22,739 bases of DNA from JAGXLC01 sp964472385 (GTDB lineage Bacteria; Bacteroidota; Bacteroidia; Bacteroidales; UBA12077), in contig CAYYLT010000013.1 in the NCBI GenBank assembly GCA_964472385.1, positions 1-22,739 of the forward strand, in the 5' to 3' direction. A program made the position numbers and the translations under genes. Shown in pieces: positions 7,999-16,567 of this stretch. The first letter of the stretch is position 1; every line of letters starts with the position of its first letter. Under the pieces are notes generated by a model, which saw only the letters and a list, made by a program, of their open reading frames with translations, ran no database searches and was not told the origin of the DNA.

Positions 7999-10927
7999 AT
8001 GAAAAATAGAGATATCATAATTACCTTAATTGCTGCCAGCCTCGTCTTTGGTCTGCTGACAGGCTTCGCCGCTGCGCAAGACGGGGGCGACAAACCGCCT
8101 GTAAAGGAAAGGCAGGATTTGTCTATCAGCCACCAGAAGTCAACGTCACGTGACAAGGAGAAGACCAAAGGCGTTAGCGGCCTGACGGACGTCGAGTCGC
8201 TGCCATTCCTCAAGCACGGCGTTCGGATCAACTACACCGGCAGTATAGCCAAGGATGGCAGCAACGCAGACTGGAACTGGTGGCTTTATCAGGATTCCGC
8301 CACGGCGGAATGGGTTATCTTCGATGTGGACGGGCCGGGCTGCATCCATCAACTTTACAACCACCGGGGGCACCCAGGCTACAAAGGCATGCCATGGACC
8401 GGTACCATCAATTACAACGCGCCGGAAACCGTCTATCGTTTTTACTTCGACGGCGCCGAGAAGCCCCAGTTCACGATCAAGGCGTCCGAGTTCGGGACGC
8501 TCGCCGGCTTCGAGGCTCCGCTGACCGACATGTATATCAACTGGGTTAAGCGCACCTGGTTCCCGATGTTCTTCCGCAAGAGTTGCAAGATCACGACTTC
8601 CGTCCGTCTGCTCAACCCGCCTGGCGGCTGGGGCACCGTGGTCTACCACAGTTACACGACGCCCGAAGGCATCCCGACTTATCAAGAATTCTTGCCGCGC
8701 TTGCAGGACGTCAAACGGACACTGACAATAACGCCTGGCAAAGACCCTAAGCCGACAGACGGGAATGTGCGTCACACAGCCGCAGTGACACTGGCTCCCG
8801 GCGGAACGCAAACGTTACTGGAAACCCAAGGCAGTGCCTCAATCGCCGCCCTCTCGCTCAAAATGGAGCCTTACCATCCCGACCTCTTGCAGAAGATCCG
8901 CGTACGCCTGTTTTTCGACGACCTAAACAAGCCCTGCGTTGACGTTCCCTTCGGTGGGTTTTTCGGCAATGTGCGCGGCGCGACCACAACGCAGATGGTC
9001 ATGCAGGGGCTGGAAGTCACCAAGCAAGGCAACGAATACATCTCCGCGCATGGATATAACTTTTTTCCCATGCCATTCTGGAAGGCGGCGCGGATCGAGG
9101 TAACGGCAGAGACCAACCTTCCCGAAGAGGTCAAAATCAGGGCGGAGCTCGCAATCCGTCCGTCGGAGAAGACGACCTATCCCAAGGCTGAATGCGGCTA
9201 TTTCCGCGCCGCCTACCGTGATCCCTACACACCGGAAGGCGATGGCGACATTGAGTACGCATCGATCCGTGGAACCGGTCACTTGGTATCCGGCACCTTC
9301 GCATCCCGCGCGATCTGCGAGGAAGACATTCGTTTTTACATCGATGGCTGCGGAACCGCCAAAATCGAGAGCGATGGCGCCGAGAGCTGGGGCGGCTACG
9401 GCTGGGGTTTTCGAGGCCCTTATAGCGGTCCGCTGATCTGCCAGGATAGGCGTAACAAATGGATGCAGACGCGCAATATGCTCGGCGAATGCTATCCTTT
9501 CTACAACCGCATTGACGTGCGCCAGGAAAACATGTGGCAACGAAATCCCGGCGCAAAGCGCAACTATCACGGCGCGTTCTTCTACTATGGCATTGATACG
9601 CCTACGCTTGTCCAGACCGACACGCTTGACGTGGGCAACTCTGCCTCCGAGCGCGCTCACAATTACCAGTCGGACGGCGCCGTCGTTTCTCTGACATCCC
9701 GCTACGAGGGCTGCTCCTATAAGCACAAGCAATACTCCGGTGGCTTCGTCCCCGGAGAGGTGACGGATACTGGACGCGCGGTAAAGATCGCGTCGGAGTT
9801 CACTGTCGCTATCCGCCCCGACAACGATGGCGTGCGCTTACGACGCCGAAGCGACCAGCAGTTTGGCCGCCAGCGCGCACAGGTTTTCGTGGATGGTGAA
9901 CGGGTGGTTGAACGCACCTGGTACCGTGCCGACCGCAACCCGACCCTCCGCTGGCTGGAGGACGAATTTGAAATCCCCGCTCGCTATACAAAGGGGAAAG
10001 ACAAAATCCGCGTGCGACTGGCCTTCCAGCCCGTCATTGTGAACCTGCCGCCGCAACCAAAANNNNNNNNNNNNNNNNNNNNNNNNNNNNNNNNNNNNNN
10101 NNNNNNNNNNNNNNNNNNNNNNNNNNNNNNNNNNNNNNNNNNNNNNNNNNNNNNNNNNNNNNCTGCCGCCGCAACCAAAAAAGTCCCCCACTCTGCCGGG
10201 CGCCTGTCTGACCGATGGACGCTTCGGTAAAGCCCTTCACGGAGGCGCGTTCCAACAGACCCTATCCTGCAACCTCGAGGCACCGAAGTCCGAATACACC
10301 GTCGAGTTCTGGGCTTACTTTGCGAAACGCACGCCAGGTATCCAGTCCATCATACACTGGAGCAACTTCTGGGAAATTCTGACTGACAATGGCCACATTG
10401 CAGTTCGCACCGATCCAAAGCTCGGTCAAAGCAGCGTGGACGCTAAGACCGGTAAGGAACAATGGGAAAAAATAGAGCACACGGCAACTGATGTAATGAT
10501 CGCGGACGGCAACTGGCACCACATCGCGCTGTCTGAGAACGGCAAGCGGCTCTGCCTGTATGTAGACGGCAAGCGAATTCTCGATGAGGAAATCATCCGC
10601 AAGCAACCCTTCGCAACCGGGGGGACGCTTACGGTTGGCTACCGCAGTTGGCGGTGGCCCTTTGAGGGGAATCTGGACGAATTGGCGTTTTCTTCCTTGT
10701 TCCGCGACACCGTTACGGTTCCGTCTGCTCCTGTTGCGCAGAGCGTTGACATCTTCGCGCATTGGAATTTCAACCGGACCGACAAGCCGGATCGAATCGC
10801 CGGCCACACCGGCCCCGCGCTCGTCGTCGGAACGAAGCCTCCGGTCTTCGAAACCATAAAAGGCGATGCCCCTGCCACTGCTTGGTCGGAATTCTACTAC
10901 TGGGTGTTCTCCTATGTGCATCCATAA
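7999..10927 (+). CDS. GH172 (DUF2961) protein with C-terminal LamG domain, interrupted by an assembly gap
   Basis: Residues 1-26 are a signal peptide ending AAA before QD. Residues ~60-680 are a DUF2961/GH172 domain: DVDGPGC (109-115), FYFDG (148-152), VPFGGFFGN (316-324), FFPMPFWKAARIEV (355-368), FYIDG (446-450) and NDGVRLRRR (609-617). GH172 members act on difructose dianhydrides or D-arabinofuranosides. The usual TEDYFGG catalytic-region motif reads AESWGG here: E462 is kept, the Asp is Ser. The frame meets 100 Ns at 10063, but the 18 bases before and after the gap are identical. Joining them gives one continuous 936-residue frame ending at TAA 10925-10927. That extension holds a LamG/concanavalin-like domain (YTVEFWAYF at 727-735, DGNWHHIAL at 797-805, then LYVDGK). 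Read literally through the Ns, the frame would end falsely at 10230. Much more GC-rich than its neighbours; likely acquired. Confidence 0.85.
10045..10180 (+). other. Scaffold gap of 100 N flanked by an identical 18-mer
   Basis: Ns occupy 10063-10162. The 18 bases CTGCCGCCGCAACCAAAA end at 10062 and start again at 10163. The simplest reading is two contigs with an unmerged overlap, padded with a conventional 100-N spacer. Merging them keeps the GH172 reading frame exactly. The alternative is a short tandem repeat encoding an LPPQPK-type linker that the assembler could not resolve. Confidence 0.9.
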
Positions 10928-11036
10928 TCAAAAACCATGTCAGTCTTTACTGAACGAAAATCATCTATTCAACACACTGAACGGCAAGCGGACCTCTCTG
11001 CCGCCAATACGACAGCGACGATGAAAGACTGAAAAC

Positions 11037-11042
11037 AGGAGG
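11037..11042 (+). promoter_or_regulatory. Perfect Shine-Dalgarno AGGAGG
   Basis: AGGAGG lies six bases before the ATG at 11049. No other start in the window has such a site, which supports a non-Bacteroidota origin for this stretch and fixes the start of the truncated gene that follows. Confidence 0.75.
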
Positions 11043-11048
11043 ATTACC

Positions 11049-11150
11049 ATGTCAAACCGATGTCAGTTTGTTCTCCAGACGGCCGCAGTCTTGATGGCTT
11101 GCGACCTCATCCCTCTCGCTTCGGATACTGGAAGGCTGCATCTACTATAG
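11049..11150 (+). pseudogene. 5' remnant of a secreted-protein gene cut by the repeat element
   Basis: Behind the AGGAGG site an ATG opens a 33-residue frame starting MSNRCQFVLQTAAVLMAC. It looks like a signal peptide (polar start, hydrophobic Val/Leu/Ala stretch, Ala-Cys near residue 18), which could also be lipoprotein-like. It ends at a TAG formed where the GC-rich segment meets the repeat element (stop 11148-11150, element from 11150). The rest of the gene is missing. It followed the GH172 gene by about 120 bp on the same strand, so it was probably part of the same donor locus. Its function cannot be inferred. Confidence 0.65.
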
Positions 11151-11382
11151 GGTTTGCTGATAAAGTCTTTAGTACATCAGCTACGAGGCGGCAAAGCGAA
11201 GCTGTATATGAATATTGTGAGCTGAAGCCAATGAAGTAGATGATGCGCTAAAGGCTAACAAAAAATATTACCCAGAAAATGCAAGATTTTTTATAGATAT
11301 TGGCTAGTAACCCTGCATTTTGCAAACAATAACTGCGTGCATCCTATTGACTATAAATGTTTTTGTATTTTTCAGCAGACCC
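11150..11382 (+). repeat. MITE-like element, copy 2 (233 bp)
   Basis: Second copy of the element at 5932, same orientation, nearly identical over the first ~115 bp. Left end GGGTTTGCTGATAAAGTC and right end TTTTTCAGCAGACCC are inverted repeats. The 18-nt-arm hairpin is kept (11167-11184 with 11236-11253), as is the second hairpin with arms AAAATGCA/TGCATTTT (11276-11283, 11314-11321), although the right half has diverged in base sequence. It sits exactly at the 3' edge of the GC-rich segment. No coding capacity. Confidence 0.82.
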
Positions 11383-11593
11383 TGTATAGGCATCAACTTA
11401 TGATCTATTCATGCCTAAGGAGTTCTCCCGTACAAAAAAGTAACCTACCCTTTATCGCAAGGCTTAAAGGTTATGATGACCCAAATTGAGCGATTCCACT
11501 CAATCCGGCATAAGTGATTAATTAATTGATATTTATATTTTTCCGAACTTTTTCCGTTCACAATGTGAGTCTAATCAAATAATCGCCGATCAG
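11383..11593. other. Non-coding region before the aminotransferase gene
   Basis: About 211 bp, AT-rich towards the gene, with base composition back to that of the host. It should contain the promoter of the aminotransferase-SDR pair. I see no clear promoter motif or coding frame. Confidence 0.4.
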
Positions 11594-12907
11594 ATGAATA
11601 ACCAAACCAACCATTACGAAAAAGCACAACAGGTTTTGCCAGGGGGTGTAAACTCTTCTACCAGGTTTAACAAGGCCATTGGCAGGCCCTTATATGTTAA
11701 CCACGGACAGGGGAGCCGAATAACAGATATTGACGGGAATGAATTTATAGACATGAGTTGCGCACATGGTGCAGGGCTTTTGGGCAATGCGCACCCTGCC
11801 ATCGACGAAGCTATGGAGACGGCGGCCAGCATAGGGTATGTCAATGCTTTTGAAACGGTTTATCACGAGGAACTTGCTGCAATGGTCGTTGATACAGTTG
11901 CCTGTGCCGATAAGGTTAGGTTCTGTTCCTCCGGTTCGGAAGCCACCTTGCACCTGATAAGGGCTTGCAGGGCATATACCGGGAAAAATAAAATCATCCG
12001 GGTTGAAGGCCATTTCCATGGATACCATGAACTGATCTATATGGGAGGGCATCCACCTCAGTCCGAATTATCGAGGAACCGTGAGCACCCCTATATTGAA
12101 TCAGCAGGCATCCCTAAAGAATTTGCATCCTTGATCATACCCATCCCCTTCAATGACCAGGAAGCCTTGAAAGAAGCCATTCATAAACATGCCGATGAGA
12201 CAGCCATGGTCATCATCGAACCCATTAACTTCAACTGTGCAGCTATAGCGGCAGATCCGGCATACCTGCAACTTATGAGAAGACTTACAGCGGATAACAA
12301 CATTGTCCTTTTTTTCGATGAGATCCAGACGGCCTATAAAAATGCTTTTCAGGCCGCACAAAATGAGCTGGGTGTTACTCCCGATGTGACCACTATTGGG
12401 AAATCCATCGGAGGAGGTTTGCCCTTATCAGCCTTTTGCGGCAAAAAAGACATCATGGATGGGTTTGCACCTGTCGGCAAAGTCCAACACAGTGGCACTT
12501 TCAATGCACATTTGGTACCAGTGCTGGCGGGCCTGGCATTCATGAAAGAAGCTTCCAAACCTTACTTTTACCCGCAGCTTCAGAAGACCGGTGAGCAGCT
12601 ATATTCGGGATTAAAAAGGATCATTAATGATCACAATTTGCATATGGTGGTCACCAATTATGGCGCCCGGTTTAATCTGATGATCGGCAGCACGACACCT
12701 GCAAAAAAATACAAAGATACCTTCTGCCATGATAAACAGGTATTTCTGAAAATACTCTATGATTGTTACAAAAATGGTGTCTACTTCCACGATTACGGGG
12801 GCGGACCGGCACATCATGGCTTCAGCATACAACATACCTCTGAGGATATAGCTTATGTTTTGGAAGTTATGGAAAAAGCATTGTTTAACCATAAAAATGA
12901 ATTCTGA
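11594..12907 (+). CDS. Class III PLP-dependent aminotransferase (glutamate-1-semialdehyde aminomutase-like)
   Basis: The 437-residue cytoplasmic protein has the class III (ornithine/GSA) aminotransferase layout. LPGGVNSSTR at 15-24 resembles the glutamate-1-semialdehyde aminomutase start. SSGSEAT at 112-118 forms the phosphate cup, FFDEIQ carries the PLP-binding D242, and the PLP lysine is K270 in TTIGKSIGGGLP. The canonical DEV-TGFR reads DEIQTAYKNAF, so a true heme-pathway HemL role is doubtful. More likely it transfers an amino group between a sugar-derived or small aldehyde/ketone and an amino acid. Its stop codon overlaps the start of the following SDR (TGATG at 12905-12909), so the two are translationally coupled and probably act on the same metabolite. 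Substrate unknown. Confidence 0.85.
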   Translation: MNNQTNHYEKAQQVLPGGVNSSTRFNKAIGRPLYVNHGQGSRITDIDGNEFIDMSCAHGAGLLGNAHPAIDEAMETAASIGYVNAFETVYHEELAAMVVDTVACADKVRFCSSGSEATLHLIRACRAYTGKNKIIRVEGHFHGYHELIYMGGHPPQSELSRNREHPYIESAGIPKEFASLIIPIPFNDQEALKEAIHKHADETAMVIIEPINFNCAAIAADPAYLQLMRRLTADNNIVLFFDEIQTAYKNAFQAAQNELGVTPDVTTIGKSIGGGLPLSAFCGKKDIMDGFAPVGKVQHSGTFNAHLVPVLAGLAFMKEASKPYFYPQLQKTGEQLYSGLKRIINDHNLHMVVTNYGARFNLMIGSTTPAKKYKDTFCHDKQVFLKILYDCYKNGVYFHDYGGGPAHHGFSIQHTSEDIAYVLEVMEKALFNHKNEF

Positions 12908-13704
12908 TGGAACTCAACTTCAAAGGCAAACACGTACTGGTCACCGGAGGCGCCATGAGCATTGGGCATGAAATTGCCAGGCTTTTTGGTGAATCAGGAG
13001 CCATGCTAACCATCTTTGATTATAATGAAAAAGCTCTTGCCGAGACAGAAAAAGAATTTAAGGATTGGCATTATCCGGTAAATACGTTTTGTATAGACGT
13101 GGCGGATCAGGAAGCCGTCCGCACAAGTGTTCAAAAAGCCGAGGCCATTGCACCCATTGATGTATTGGTGAACAATGCCGGTATCTGTCCGGTCACTCCT
13201 TTTCTTCAAATAGAAAAAAGCGAATGGCAAAAGGTACTGGATGTCAACCTCACAGGGACATTTCATGTAGCGCAGGAGGTTAGCCGGTATATGGCCCAAC
13301 GGCAATCCGGATCAGTAGTGAATATGTCGAGCAAAAACGGTATTGACGGAGAGCTAGGGCATGCACACTACAATGCCAGCAAGGCAGGCATTATTCTGTT
13401 GACCAAAACGATGGCCATTGAACTCGCCCATCTGAACATCAATGTGAATGCCGTTTGTCCGGGTTATGTCAGGGGTCCCATAAACCTGGATGTAGACAGC
13501 GATGAATTCGTGCAGGAATTTATAGACCGCTACATACCCTTTAACCGGGAAGGCAAATTTTCAGATGTTGCCCCTGTTTTTCTGTTTCTGGCACATGATA
13601 TGTCGCGCTATATCACAGGACAGACAATTGTTATCGATGGAGGACAACTGGCAGGACAAAAGCCCTGGAAGCAACTGCTCGATCAATCAACAGGAAACAG
13701 TTGA
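12907..13704 (+). CDS. Short-chain dehydrogenase/reductase (SDR), probably NAD-dependent
   Basis: The 265-residue protein is a classical SDR: nucleotide-binding TGGAMSIG at 13-20, D38 at the end of beta-2 (favouring NAD over NADP), NNAG at 89-92, structural N114, catalytic Ser near 142, and YNASK with Y155 and K159. It is coupled to the aminotransferase by a one-base overlap. In a locus rich in fucosidases it could be an L-fucose or 2-keto-3-deoxy-L-fuconate dehydrogenase, both of which are SDRs, but pairing with an aminotransferase suggests an oxidation-transamination couple instead. Its stop lies one base before the stop of the convergent GH29 gene, leaving no room for a separate terminator. 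Confidence 0.88.
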   Translation: MELNFKGKHVLVTGGAMSIGHEIARLFGESGAMLTIFDYNEKALAETEKEFKDWHYPVNTFCIDVADQEAVRTSVQKAEAIAPIDVLVNNAGICPVTPFLQIEKSEWQKVLDVNLTGTFHVAQEVSRYMAQRQSGSVVNMSSKNGIDGELGHAHYNASKAGIILLTKTMAIELAHLNINVNAVCPGYVRGPINLDVDSDEFVQEFIDRYIPFNREGKFSDVAPVFLFLAHDMSRYITGQTIVIDGGQLAGQKPWKQLLDQSTGNS

Positions 13705-13705
13705 A

Positions 13706-14851
13706 TTAAGCGTGCCACCCTTCCTTTCTGATATGCTTACCCACTGACCTTAAGGTTTTGATGTCTTCGGGATGTATGGATCCGTCAGGCAAGGGGCCCA
13801 CATTAAGCAACAAGTTGGCATCCATGCCACCGGTCCATTCCAGATGTTCCATTACGGTATTCGGTTTCATATGGGTTGCACCCTCGACATATCCCCATCT
13901 GTTGCTGGAACCGGGAGGAACTTCTTCCTGGAGGGTCCAGCAAACCTCAATCGGTTTGGTTACCTTCTCGGCAAGGTGCTTCACCTGGGGTTTTTCAGGT
14001 GCAAGGTAATCCTCAGTCCCGGTAAGACCCCATTTATAAGAGATAAGCGCCTGGCTTTGCATCGACCGGATCATATCATATAGCTGAGGAACCTGAAATT
14101 TTGATTGATCCCCTGACAGGGGTATGGCAATACCATCAAGCCAAACGCCTGCCACCAATCCATAATTGGATAATAACTCTTTAATTTGCCCGGTGGCATA
14201 ATCCAGATAATTCTGAAAATTGTATTCCTCCTTGCTTGCATAAAAAGGATCCGGAGGATCATAATGGGGGCGAACAGCGCGGTGATCCCAGTCTTTGGGA
14301 TGCGGACCGTGAGGATGCCGCCAATCAAATCCATGCTCATAAAACACAAAAAAACCAAGATTCTTTTCCCTGCAGGCTTCCGCCATTTCACCAACCAAAT
14401 CCCGCTTTGCAGGGCTGTTCATGCTGTTGAAATCTGTATGCTGCGTATCCCAAAGGCAAAAACTGTCGCAATGTTTGGTTACCAGATTGATGTATTTCAT
14501 CTCGGCTTCCAGGGCAAGATCTGTAATAAAATCCGCGTCAAAATTTTCAGCCGTAAACCGGTCTTTTAGCTTAGCATATTCACGCACAGGTATTTTTTCT
14601 CCAAATTGCACCCACTCACCCCGCCCCAGGATACTATAAAGCCCATAATGAATAAAAAGCCCGAATCTGGCATCAGAAAAACATTGTATAGCTGCCTGAC
14701 GGGGATTATTCAGATAAAGTTTGTTGTATCCCTTCAAATAGGAAGGAATGGATTGCGATGTATTACAGCCCTGGGCTGCCAATATAGCGGGCAATCCCGA
14801 GATAATTGGCAACCCTGCACCCAGCTTCTTAAGAAAATCACGTCTTTGCAT
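13706..14851 (-). CDS. Short GH29-family protein with an RR-type export signal
   Basis: A 381-residue GH29 protein, the shortest and most divergent of the five, without the C-terminal beta-sandwich. The start MQRRDFLKKLGAGLP is a twin-arginine-like signal followed by a hydrophobic stretch to about residue 27, with Cys29 just after. Active-site landmarks: FIHYG at 66-70 (Trp of HWG replaced by Tyr), KHCDSFCLW at 126-134 (second His is Cys), predicted nucleophile D239 in VWLDG, and LLLNVGPLPDGSIHP near the C-terminus. Last gene of a probable minus-strand operon; it converges with the SDR gene with one base between stops. Upstream, between it and the next GH29 gene, lies a solo end of the repeat element. 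Family is clear, activity on fucose is not assured. Confidence 0.9.
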   Translation of the reverse strand: MQRRDFLKKLGAGLPIISGLPAILAAQGCNTSQSIPSYLKGYNKLYLNNPRQAAIQCFSDARFGLFIHYGLYSILGRGEWVQFGEKIPVREYAKLKDRFTAENFDADFITDLALEAEMKYINLVTKHCDSFCLWDTQHTDFNSMNSPAKRDLVGEMAEACREKNLGFFVFYEHGFDWRHPHGPHPKDWDHRAVRPHYDPPDPFYASKEEYNFQNYLDYATGQIKELLSNYGLVAGVWLDGIAIPLSGDQSKFQVPQLYDMIRSMQSQALISYKWGLTGTEDYLAPEKPQVKHLAEKVTKPIEVCWTLQEEVPPGSSNRWGYVEGATHMKPNTVMEHLEWTGGMDANLLLNVGPLPDGSIHPEDIKTLRSVGKHIRKEGWHA

Positions 14852-14880
14852 GGTTCAGATTTTTGATTGATAGGTACATT

Positions 14881-14904
14881 AGGGTTTGCTGAAAAAGTCT
14901 TTAG
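14881..14904 (+). repeat. Solo end of the MITE-like element
   Basis: Twenty-four bases starting AGGGTTTGCTGAAAAAGTC and ending CTTTAG match the left end of the elements at 5932 and 11150. The match stops at the base of the first hairpin; no right end follows. It is a deletion remnant lying between two GH29 genes, nine bases from the stop of the upstream one. Confidence 0.7.
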
Positions 14905-14912
14905 CCTGACGT

Positions 14913-16493
14913 TTACAGCGCTTCACATTCAAGCTTCAGGGTATTGGCCAGAGGGGAAAGCGGTTCCGCAGGCAGGGATATCTTCAGTCCCTGGTTTGTC
15001 TGCTCCCATTGAATGTCCGCCTCAGATCCCATCAGGGAAACATGATTGACCCCGACATCTTTCAGGGTACTGAGCATGATCTCATCACCGGGCCACTCCA
15101 ACAGGATAGCATAGAGCACATCATCCTTTTTGGTGAACCGGACATCCCCGGGTTGAAAAGTATATTCAGCTTCATGCCTGTCCCAGGAACCAAATTCTTT
15201 CTTTGTAGGCCCTTCTCCATAGGTCTTCCACGATGAAGTACCGTATATGGCTTCGTCATTTGCATTAAGCCAATTGCCTACTTCCAGCAGTATCTCCTGC
15301 ATGGCTTCAGGAATGGTTCCGTCGGCCCTGGGTCCGATATTGAGCAGCAAATTACCGCCTTTACTCACGATATCCGCCAGATAATCCACAACTTCATTGG
15401 CGGACATATAATTCTCATCAGGCAGTTGCCGGTTATACCCCCAGGAGGTGGGATCAAGCGCATCGCATGTTTCCCAGGGCAGGTCATAAATTTCAGTTAT
15501 ATTTCGTCTTTCCGGTGTTTGAAAATCCCCTAAAAACGCACCGTCATCCACATTCCATCTGTCTTTAAGCGAAATCCAGAGGGATTTGGAAAGGGCACTT
15601 TCCGAATTTTCATAAATCTCCGGTTCCAGTTCTAACCCCCACCGGTCATTGGTAACCACCTGTTCCGGATTTTCCGAGTGGTTGTAAAAATAGGCGATCA
15701 TCTCTTTGCTGTTCCAGTGATCCGCATCCAAAGGCTTCCCATTCTCATCACGGGCAGGTCCTACAGGGACATCACCCCACAGGATATCAGGATGATAGAG
15801 ATCGATCAATTCTTTGATGGAATTATTCATGTACCCGACCCATTCTTTATTGGGATATCGCTCATCCCAAAATGAATACGTAGTGTTATGGTATAATCCC
15901 ATTTTCATTCCCTTTGACCGAACCGATTTCGTCAGATCACCCACCAGATCACGTTTTGGGCCCATATCCATGGCATTCCGTTTGGTATGTTCAGAAGGCC
16001 AAAGGGCAAACTCATCGCCATGCTTAGCGGTTAAGACAACATACCGGGCACCGGATTTTTTAAACAGATCCGCCCAGCTATCCGGATCAAACTTTTCGGC
16101 CTTAAACATGGGAATAAAATCATCGTAGGCAAAATCCACCCCATAATGCTCCCGATGATATTGATTGGCATCTTCGCTTACCCGTGCATGAAAAACACTG
16201 TCTGATAAGTCTCCCTGCTCGGCAGTATAAGGAGGGCCACCCAGATTCTCCCCAAAGCTGGATTTTGGACTTATTCGTACCACATACCATTCATGGTAGG
16301 CAGGAACAGAATATACTCCCCAGTGGATAAAAATGCCAAACTTGGCATCCTCATGCCATTGTGGATAAGGATGGGTACTAAGCGATTCCCAGGTAGGTTC
16401 ATACTTTTGTGCCGGTTGCTCCTGGCAATTTGTCAAAAGCCATAGGGCAACCAATAAGGATACTATCCATGCAAAACGGTTCAATTTGTTCAT
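14913..16493 (-). CDS. GH29 alpha-L-fucosidase-family lipoprotein (divergent, 526 aa)
   Basis: The signal peptide ends LLTNC (Cys23), giving a lipoprotein. The catalytic domain shows FIHWG at 55-59, an insertion of about 40 residues after HEWY (roughly 71-110) compared with the other copies, KHGDEFALW at 157-165, predicted nucleophile D241 in ILWGD, a GDFQTPERR motif typical of GH29 near the acid/base loop, and LLLNIGPRADGTIP. A C-terminal beta-sandwich follows. The HH pair reads HG, again losing the second histidine. KAEKFDPDSWADLFKKSGA links it to the three close paralogues, but overall it is distinct. It lies 74 bp downstream of the beta-helix gene and 61 bp upstream of the next GH29 gene, all on the minus strand, fitting one operon. 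Confidence 0.92.
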   Translation of the reverse strand: MNKLNRFAWIVSLLVALWLLTNCQEQPAQKYEPTWESLSTHPYPQWHEDAKFGIFIHWGVYSVPAYHEWYVVRISPKSSFGENLGGPPYTAEQGDLSDSVFHARVSEDANQYHREHYGVDFAYDDFIPMFKAEKFDPDSWADLFKKSGARYVVLTAKHGDEFALWPSEHTKRNAMDMGPKRDLVGDLTKSVRSKGMKMGLYHNTTYSFWDERYPNKEWVGYMNNSIKELIDLYHPDILWGDVPVGPARDENGKPLDADHWNSKEMIAYFYNHSENPEQVVTNDRWGLELEPEIYENSESALSKSLWISLKDRWNVDDGAFLGDFQTPERRNITEIYDLPWETCDALDPTSWGYNRQLPDENYMSANEVVDYLADIVSKGGNLLLNIGPRADGTIPEAMQEILLEVGNWLNANDEAIYGTSSWKTYGEGPTKKEFGSWDRHEAEYTFQPGDVRFTKKDDVLYAILLEWPGDEIMLSTLKDVGVNHVSLMGSEADIQWEQTNQGLKISLPAEPLSPLANTLKLECEAL

Positions 16494-16567
16494 TTTTAGT
16501 TTAGTTTAATGTTGGGTTCGATTTATTTTCTTTTAATTTCTCTTACTATGCAAGCTGACATCGCTAA

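Noticed and set aside
8146..9732. Long open frames on the minus strand opposite the GH172 gene
   Set aside because: High-GC antisense shadows; the plus-strand frame has clear DUF2961 motifs and a signal peptide.
10436..10927. Separate GTG-started gene of 163 residues
   Set aside because: It is the C-terminal part of the GH172-LamG frame once the assembly gap is closed.
10937..11032. Short plus-strand frame of 31 residues after the GH172 stop
   Set aside because: No recognisable motif, no ribosome-binding site, and it is too short to support in this setting.
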